Source: JAEVLT01 sp044598425 (GTDB taxonomy: Bacteria > Bacillota > Bacilli > Bacillales > Cytobacillaceae). Taken from it: a stretch of DNA of 64,000 nt. Shown piece by piece: positions 59,779 through 64,000 of the stretch; the stretch's first letter is position 1, and every line of letters starts with the position of its first letter. The position numbers were made by a program, and so were the translations under genes. Below the pieces are notes generated by a model, which worked only from the letters and a program-made list of their open reading frames with translations, did not search any database and was not told the origin of the DNA. Location: assembly GCA_044598425.1 (NCBI GenBank), contig CP172536.1, positions 1,178,001-1,242,000 on the forward strand, in the 5' to 3' direction.

Positions 59779-60687
59779 ATGGAAGGATTAATCAACAATT
59801 TACAACAATTAAAGATTGGAAAAATAAAGAAAAACGAGCCGCTTGCAGCCTACACCACGATTAAAATTGGCGGACCTGCCGATCTTTTAATCGAACCGTC
59901 ATCACTAGAAAATCTAAAGAAGGCAATGAACGTTATTCACAAGCATGGCGTCAAGTGGCGGGCGATCGGCAGAGGATCCAACCTTCTTGTTTCCGATCAA
60001 GGAATCGAAGGGGTTGTGATAAAATTAGGTTCAGGTTTAGACAATCTGGAAATCAATGAAGACGTCCTTACAGTTGGCGGTGGTCATTCTCTCGTAAGTC
60101 TTGCGACAATGATCAGCAAAAAAGGCTTGTCAGGACTAGAATTTGCTAGCGGAATCCCAGGATCTGTAGGCGGTGCAGTTTATATGAATGCCGGTGCTCA
60201 TGGATCCGATATCAGCAAAATATTAACAAAAGCTCATATTTTATTTGAAGATGGAAGTATAGAATGGCTTTCAAATGAGGAAATGGAATTTTCTTACCGC
60301 ACTTCTGTTTTACAAAAAAAACGTCCGGGGATTGTTCTTGAAGCTGTTTTTCAGTTAAAAAAAGGGAATCGCGCTGAAATTGTTTCAGAAATGCAAAAAA
60401 ATAAGGATTATCGAAAAGAAACACAGCCATGGAATTTTCCGTGCGCTGGAAGTATATTCCGTAATCCTCTGCCTCAATTTGCCGGGAAACTAATTGAAAC
60501 AGCCGGTCTAAAGGGTTACCAAATCGGCGGGGCAAAAATTTCAGAAATGCACGGGAATTTTATTGTAAACGCGGGCGATGCAAAGGCAGCAGATGTGCTT
60601 GCTTTGATTGATTATGTAAAAGAAACGATCGATCGCCTCTATTCGATTAAAATGGAAACAGAAGTGGAAATAATCGGTCGAAAGTAA
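59779..60687 (+). CDS. murB: UDP-N-acetylenolpyruvoylglucosamine reductase MurB
   Basis: A 302-residue FAD enzyme giving UDP-MurNAc. FAD segments AYTTIKIGGPADLLIEP, AIGRGSNLLVSDQGIEGVVIKL and SGLEFASGIPGSVGGAVYMNAGAHG; catalytic region CAGSIFRNPLPQFAGKLIETAGLKG and HGNFIVNAGDAKAADV. This is the shorter type II MurB of Firmicutes. GGGAGGA precedes the ATG. It follows murG by 63 bases. Confidence 0.96.
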   Translation: MEGLINNLQQLKIGKIKKNEPLAAYTTIKIGGPADLLIEPSSLENLKKAMNVIHKHGVKWRAIGRGSNLLVSDQGIEGVVIKLGSGLDNLEINEDVLTVGGGHSLVSLATMISKKGLSGLEFASGIPGSVGGAVYMNAGAHGSDISKILTKAHILFEDGSIEWLSNEEMEFSYRTSVLQKKRPGIVLEAVFQLKKGNRAEIVSEMQKNKDYRKETQPWNFPCAGSIFRNPLPQFAGKLIETAGLKGYQIGGAKISEMHGNFIVNAGDAKAADVLALIDYVKETIDRLYSIKMETEVEIIGRK

Positions 60688-60699
60688 CAGGAAATTTCG

Positions 60700-60728
60700 C
60701 TTACGAATGGCAAAGAATGTGATATAAT
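60700..60728 (+). promoter_or_regulatory. Extended -10 promoter of divIB
   Basis: TGATATAAT (60720-60728) is a full extended -10; the -35 (TTACGA, 60701-60706, spacer 16) is poor. It would give a leader of about 130 nt before divIB, containing the hairpin at 60751. Confidence 0.65.
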
Positions 60729-60750
60729 TACTCATTAGGAAGAAACGGTT

Positions 60751-60793
60751 GCGAAATCAATGGCGGCATGAGAATTCGTGCCGTTGTTTTCGC
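60751..60793 (+). other. Long hairpin in the divIB leader
   Basis: GCGAAA-tc-AATGGCGGCATG (60751-60770) with CGTGCCGTT-g-TTTTCGC (60777-60793), loop AGAATT: 17-18 pairs including several G-U, two small bulges. A short TTTT lies inside the 3' arm but no T run follows, so its role as terminator is doubtful. Confidence 0.6.
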
Positions 60794-60865
60794 TTTAACT
60801 ATATATTTTCAGTGAAAAAAGGACAAGCATTTATAGCTGCTCTAGGCGGATAGGGGAGGGGGATT

Positions 60866-61642
60866 ATGGAAAAAGGTAATATTGTTGCTCTTGAGGATCG
60901 GATCCCAAAGCTTAAACAACAAAGACGCAGAAAAGCAAACAGAAGACTGATACTCCTTCTTAGCTTATTTTTTTCCTTAATTGCCGTTATCGCCTATATA
61001 CAATCGCCATTAAGCCGCGTAAAGCATATCACAGTAACAGGTAATGAGTATTATTCAAGCAAAGAAATCATTCATCAAACAGGGATTTCAGAGCAAACAA
61101 ATATTTGGAAAGTGAAAAAAGCTGAGATTGCCGCAAAATTGAAACGCTTGCCGGAAATCAAACAAGCTGAAGTTCAGGTGAAATGGCCAAATTCAATTAA
61201 TATCCGCATCGGTGAACATAAGCGCGTTGCTTATTTAAAAAAAGCTCTGTTTTATTATCTCATTTTAGACAATGGAAGAATATTGCAGTCTCGTAAAATA
61301 TCCAGTCCACCTGTAAATGCCCCAATTCTTATTGATTTCAAGGAAGGGCCTGAACTAAATGAGTTGGTAGCCGAGCTGCAGAAATTACCGGAGGAAATTA
61401 CAAATTCCATTTCTGAAATACATTATACACCAAATAAAACGGACAGCTATCATATTTCTTTATTTATGAATGATGGCTTTGAAGTGAGTGCGACGATCAG
61501 AGGATTTGCGGATAAAATGAGCCATTATCCATCCATCATAAGTCAACTTGATCCAAATAAAAAAGGAATTATTGATTTGGAAGTCGGCTCGTTTTTCAAG
61601 GCTTTTGGACCAGAAGGGAATGCTAAAGTTGAAAAAAAGTAA
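60866..61642 (+). CDS. divIB: Cell division protein DivIB (FtsQ)
   Basis: A 258-residue bitopic protein: basic cytoplasmic N-terminus (KLKQQRRRKANRR), membrane helix (about 27-46), POTRA domain (VKHITVTGNEYYSSKEIIHQTGI...), beta domain and a short charged tail. It stabilises FtsL-DivIC at the septum, most needed at high temperature and in sporulation in B. subtilis. GGGGAGGGGG precedes the ATG. Its own promoter lies upstream. The 3' end overlaps ylxW. Confidence 0.94.
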   Translation: MEKGNIVALEDRIPKLKQQRRRKANRRLILLLSLFFSLIAVIAYIQSPLSRVKHITVTGNEYYSSKEIIHQTGISEQTNIWKVKKAEIAAKLKRLPEIKQAEVQVKWPNSINIRIGEHKRVAYLKKALFYYLILDNGRILQSRKISSPPVNAPILIDFKEGPELNELVAELQKLPEEITNSISEIHYTPNKTDSYHISLFMNDGFEVSATIRGFADKMSHYPSIISQLDPNKKGIIDLEVGSFFKAFGPEGNAKVEKK

Positions 61643-62339
61643 GATAAAAGGTAACCATGTCATCCTTTCTTTGGTTTGCCTTGTCCTTGGCTATATGCTG
61701 GCATTCTCCTATCACCATACCCAAAAACAAAACGAGTCAAAAGGAATGAAAATCACGGATCGTCAATGGAACCAGACGATCAGCCTGCGAAATCAGCTGA
61801 TAGCGCAAGAAGAAACAAACAGGAAGTTACAAAAAGAATTGGAGCAAAAGCAAGCAAAGGTATTGGAAAATGAAAAAAGCCTGTCAAAGGAAACTCAAGT
61901 CTACTATAATCTTGCTGAAGATACGGAAAAATACCGGATGTTTCTAGGCCAAGTAAAGGTAAAGGGAAAAGGCGTAAAAGTTACGCTGAGCGATGGTGCC
62001 TATAATCCTAAAGAGGAAAATGTAAACAACTATCTTGTTCATGAATTTCATGTTTTTAAAGTTGTAAATGAACTTTATATTTCTGGAGCTTCCGCTGTTG
62101 CTATCAATGGTCAAAGGCTGGCAAGCAATTCGTATATTGTATGTACAGGCCCAGTCATTACGGTTGATGGCAATGAACACCCGGCTCCTTTTGTGATTAC
62201 GGCGATCGGGGATCCGGATGTTTTAGCCTCAGCTTTAAACCTTACCGGGGGCGTTAAGGATCAGCTCGTTAATGATAATATTATTTTTTCGCTTGAAAAA
62301 GAAGATGAGGTTGTGATGGATCCGATTTTACGAAATTAG
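61629..62339 (+). CDS. ylxW: DUF881 family membrane protein YlxW
   Basis: A 236-residue protein with an N-terminal membrane helix (about 11-28), an extracellular coiled coil (QEETNRKLQKELEQKQAKVLENEKSLSKET) and the DUF881 domain (GKGVKVTLSDGA, ISGASAVAINGQRLASNSYIVCTGPVITVDG). TTG 61629 is chosen, ten bases after AGAAGGG, giving a 14-base overlap with divIB; ATG 61620 abuts that SD. The function is unknown; it belongs to the dcw cluster in bacilli. Confidence 0.88.
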   Translation: MKKSKIKGNHVILSLVCLVLGYMLAFSYHHTQKQNESKGMKITDRQWNQTISLRNQLIAQEETNRKLQKELEQKQAKVLENEKSLSKETQVYYNLAEDTEKYRMFLGQVKVKGKGVKVTLSDGAYNPKEENVNNYLVHEFHVFKVVNELYISGASAVAINGQRLASNSYIVCTGPVITVDGNEHPAPFVITAIGDPDVLASALNLTGGVKDQLVNDNIIFSLEKEDEVVMDPILRN

Positions 62340-62384
62340 AAAAATAGAATGTGTCCACGTAAAAGAAAAGGCTGGGTGACAAAA

Positions 62385-63122
62385 GTGGGCAAGCAAAATA
62401 AAAATATAAGCTTTATCTTGATTGCAACGATTGTCGGATTTATGATTGCCATCCAATTTCAAACTGTAAAAAAACCGGTTGAAAGGGATACAAGGGATGT
62501 CTGGCAATTGCGCGAAGCATTGCTGAAGGAAAAGGAATTGCAGTCTCGTTTGTTAACAGAAATACGCTCAAACGATGAAAAATTAGCTATGTATGAATCA
62601 AAAAGAAAGCAAAGCAAGGAAGAAGTACTAAGGGATACCCTAAAAGAACTGAAGCAGGATGCAGGATTAACGGAAGTATCCGGGCCGGGAATCATCCTTA
62701 CAATTGAACCGGTTGAAGAGGCCATCAAACTAGGTGAACCTGTGATGAAAATTGTTTCTCCAGACTTGCTAAAGCGGCTCTTAAATGAATTGAATATGGA
62801 TGAGGCAAAATATGTTTCCATCGACGGTCAAAGAATTATTAACACAACGGTAATTCGCGATATAAACAAGGAAACGAAAATCGATGGCCATTCAGTGAAA
62901 ACTCTTCCGTTTGAAGTAAAAGTGATAGCAGACAATATGAGTAAGGCAGAAAAGCTTTATAACCTCATGAAAGCATCAAAATCTGCTGAAGAGTTTTTTA
63001 TCGAAAATTTACGGCTGACTGTTTCGAAACCCAATGCGAATATTACTGTTCCTGCATATGAAAACCCGATACGCATTCGGTATATGGAACCAGTGAAAGA
63101 GGGAAAGGGGAGCAATTCTTAA
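62385..63122 (+). CDS. ylxX: DUF881 family membrane protein YlxX
   Basis: A 245-residue paralogue of YlxW: membrane helix (about 8-25), coiled coil (LREALLKEKELQSRLLTEIRSNDEKLAMYESKRKQSKEE) and the DUF881 domain (TEVSGPGIILTIEPVEE, LLKRLLNELNMDEAKYVSIDGQRIINTTVIRDI). The start is GTG 62385 or GTG 62376; the ATG at 62349 has no SD. The two DUF881 genes arose by an old duplication. The stop shares one base with the sbp start. Confidence 0.86.
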   Translation: MGKQNKNISFILIATIVGFMIAIQFQTVKKPVERDTRDVWQLREALLKEKELQSRLLTEIRSNDEKLAMYESKRKQSKEEVLRDTLKELKQDAGLTEVSGPGIILTIEPVEEAIKLGEPVMKIVSPDLLKRLLNELNMDEAKYVSIDGQRIINTTVIRDINKETKIDGHSVKTLPFEVKVIADNMSKAEKLYNLMKASKSAEEFFIENLRLTVSKPNANITVPAYENPIRIRYMEPVKEGKGSNS

Positions 63123-63484
63123 TGTGGCTTCCAATCATGGGATTAATTGTCGGCATTATTTTGGGATTATTAACGGATCTTCGCATTCCTGAAGAATACT
63201 CCAATTATTTGTCCATAGCTGTACTTGCGGCTTTTGACACGCTATTTGGCGGAATAAGGGCACATTTGCAAAATATTTATGATGAAAAAGTATTTGTCTC
63301 GGGTTTTTTCTTTAATATTTTACTAGCTGCAAGTTTAGCTTTTCTAGGTGTCCATCTTGGTGTAGACTTATATTTAGCAGCCGTTTTTGCCTTTGGTGTA
63401 AGATTATTTCAAAATATAGCGGTGATTCGGCGAATATTCTTAACAAAATGGTCAACAAACAAAGAAAAATTAGAAAAAAAGTAA
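63122..63484 (+). CDS. sbp: Small basic protein Sbp (DUF1290)
   Basis: A 120-residue membrane protein with four helices, beginning MWLPIMGLIVGIILGLLTDLRIPEEYSNYLSIAVLAAFDTLFGGIRA, the DUF1290 signature, and with a basic C-terminus. The ATG overlaps the ylxX stop by one base (TAATG). It always lies before ftsA in Bacillus. Function unknown. Confidence 0.92.
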   Translation: MWLPIMGLIVGIILGLLTDLRIPEEYSNYLSIAVLAAFDTLFGGIRAHLQNIYDEKVFVSGFFFNILLAASLAFLGVHLGVDLYLAAVFAFGVRLFQNIAVIRRIFLTKWSTNKEKLEKK

Positions 63485-63491
63485 ATTTTTA

Positions 63492-63536
63492 AAAGGGAAT
63501 CATATAGTTGTGACGAATATTTCTATAAGATATACA
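63492..63536 (+). promoter_or_regulatory. Overlapping sigma-H and sigma-A promoters of ftsA
   Basis: Sigma-A: TTGTGA (63508-63513), 17 bp, TATACA (63531-63536). Sigma-H: AAAGGGAAT (63492-63500), 11 bp, GACGAATAT (63512-63520), which matches RNAGGAWWW-N11-RNNGAATWW at all but one position. In B. subtilis ftsAZ also has a sigma-H promoter used at the onset of sporulation. Confidence 0.75.
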
Positions 63537-63600
63537 CTTGATCATTATGAACAAAGAAAATTGTTGTTCTTTTTAAAGATGCTAAAGGAGGTGCCAAAGA

Positions 63601-64000
63601 ATGAACAGCAATGAAATTTATGTTAGTCTTGACATCGGTACATCCAGTGTAAAAGTAATTATTGGTGAAATGGTCAATGATGCGTTGAATATAATCGGCG
63701 TTGGAAATGTGAAATCTGAAGGTTTGCGCAAGGGTTCGATTGTTGATATTGATGAGACCGTTCATTCAATTCGAAAGGCTGTCGAGCAGGCCGAGCGGAT
63801 GATCGGAATGGAAATCCGCCAAGTGATCGTCGGCATTTCTGGAAATCATGTTATCCTCCAGCCATGCCATGGTGTTGTCGCTGTTTCAAGCCAAAACCGT
63901 GAAATTACGAATGAGGATGTTACACGAGTAATTGACGCCGCTCAGGTCGTATCGATTCCTCCTGAACGAGAAATTATTGGCGTTGTTGCCAAGCAATATA
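63601..64000 (+). CDS. ftsA: Cell division protein FtsA (3'-truncated by window)
   Basis: The first 133 codons are present. FtsA is the actin-like ATPase that anchors FtsZ to the membrane. Seen are the phosphate-1 motif YVSLDIGTSSVKVIIGE (7-23), SEGLRKGSIVDIDETVHSIRKAVEQAERMIG and ISGNHVILQPCHGVVAVSSQNREI of the FtsA-specific 1C subdomain. AGGAGGTG lies before the ATG. The gene runs off the right edge; ftsZ is expected beyond it. Confidence 0.96.
   Translation, partial: MNSNEIYVSLDIGTSSVKVIIGEMVNDALNIIGVGNVKSEGLRKGSIVDIDETVHSIRKAVEQAERMIGMEIRQVIVGISGNHVILQPCHGVVAVSSQNREITNEDVTRVIDAAQVVSIPPEREIIGVVAKQY

Overview
The window is a chromosomal segment of an endospore-forming member of the Bacillaceae (Bacillus sensu lato). 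The evidence is gene content and order: it follows, almost gene for gene, the Bacillus subtilis stretch pdhC-pdhD / speA / yktA-yktB / suhB / yla genes / ftsW / cta genes / ylb genes / mraZ-ftsA. It includes sporulation genes (spoVD, spoVE, ylbJ, ylaJ, ylbD, ylbE, an rsfA-type regulator), a MurE of the meso-diaminopimelate type, bacillithiol synthesis (bshC) and the SR1/SR1P dual-function RNA. Base composition is moderately AT-rich by eye. No tRNA, rRNA, CRISPR array, prophage or transposase gene was seen. The species cannot be fixed from the sequence alone. Differences from B. subtilis are the absence of pycA between ftsW and ctaA, the absence of ylaM, and several extra genes.

Layout. 1-2.65 kb: end of the pyruvate dehydrogenase operon (E2, E3). 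2.7-9.7 kb: small proteins, the SR1 RNA with its SR1P peptide convergent to arginine decarboxylase speA, a nitronate monooxygenase-like enzyme, yktA, yktB, a ykzI-like gene, suhB and ylaF. 9.9-17.9 kb: typA, ylaH, ylaI, ylaJ, ylaK, ylaL, ylaN and ftsW. 17.9-25.9 kb: haem A synthesis and the caa3 cytochrome oxidase cluster (ctaA divergent from ctaBCDEF, then ctaG and a DUF420 gene). 25.9-41.7 kb: the ylb region (ylbA to ylbP), with rsmD, coaD, tmcAL and rpmF, interrupted by lineage-specific genes (a lipoprotein, a stalk-domain envelope protein, a Gly/His/Tyr-rich coat-like protein, an enoyl-CoA hydratase). 41.9-46.2 kb: an orphan carboxyltransferase, panE and bshC. 46.3-64 kb: the division and cell-wall (dcw) cluster mraZ-rsmH-ftsL-pbpB-spoVD-murE-mraY-murD-spoVE-murG-murB-divIB-ylxW-ylxX-sbp-ftsA. 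The window ends inside ftsA; murF is not in the cluster, as in B. subtilis.

How the genes work together. Respiration and its cofactors (pdh, cta genes, SR1P acting on glycolytic GapA), envelope growth (mur genes, mraY, ftsW/pbpB for the vegetative septum), and their sporulation paralogues (spoVE/spoVD for cortex) dominate. Convergent gene pairs are nearly always separated by one bidirectional hairpin terminator.

The non-coding elements most worth attention are: SR1 with a CcpN-type box in its promoter and a cre-like site just downstream; a chain of hairpins upstream of rsmD that matches the position of the described ylbH leader RNA; three 10-bp-spaced GTGG repeats upstream of mraZ (MraZ operator); a nearly 250-bp tandemly duplicated, highly foldable repeat between pbpB and spoVD; and a promoter plus long hairpin in the divIB leader. 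All calls come from reading the sequence; no database search or folding program was run.
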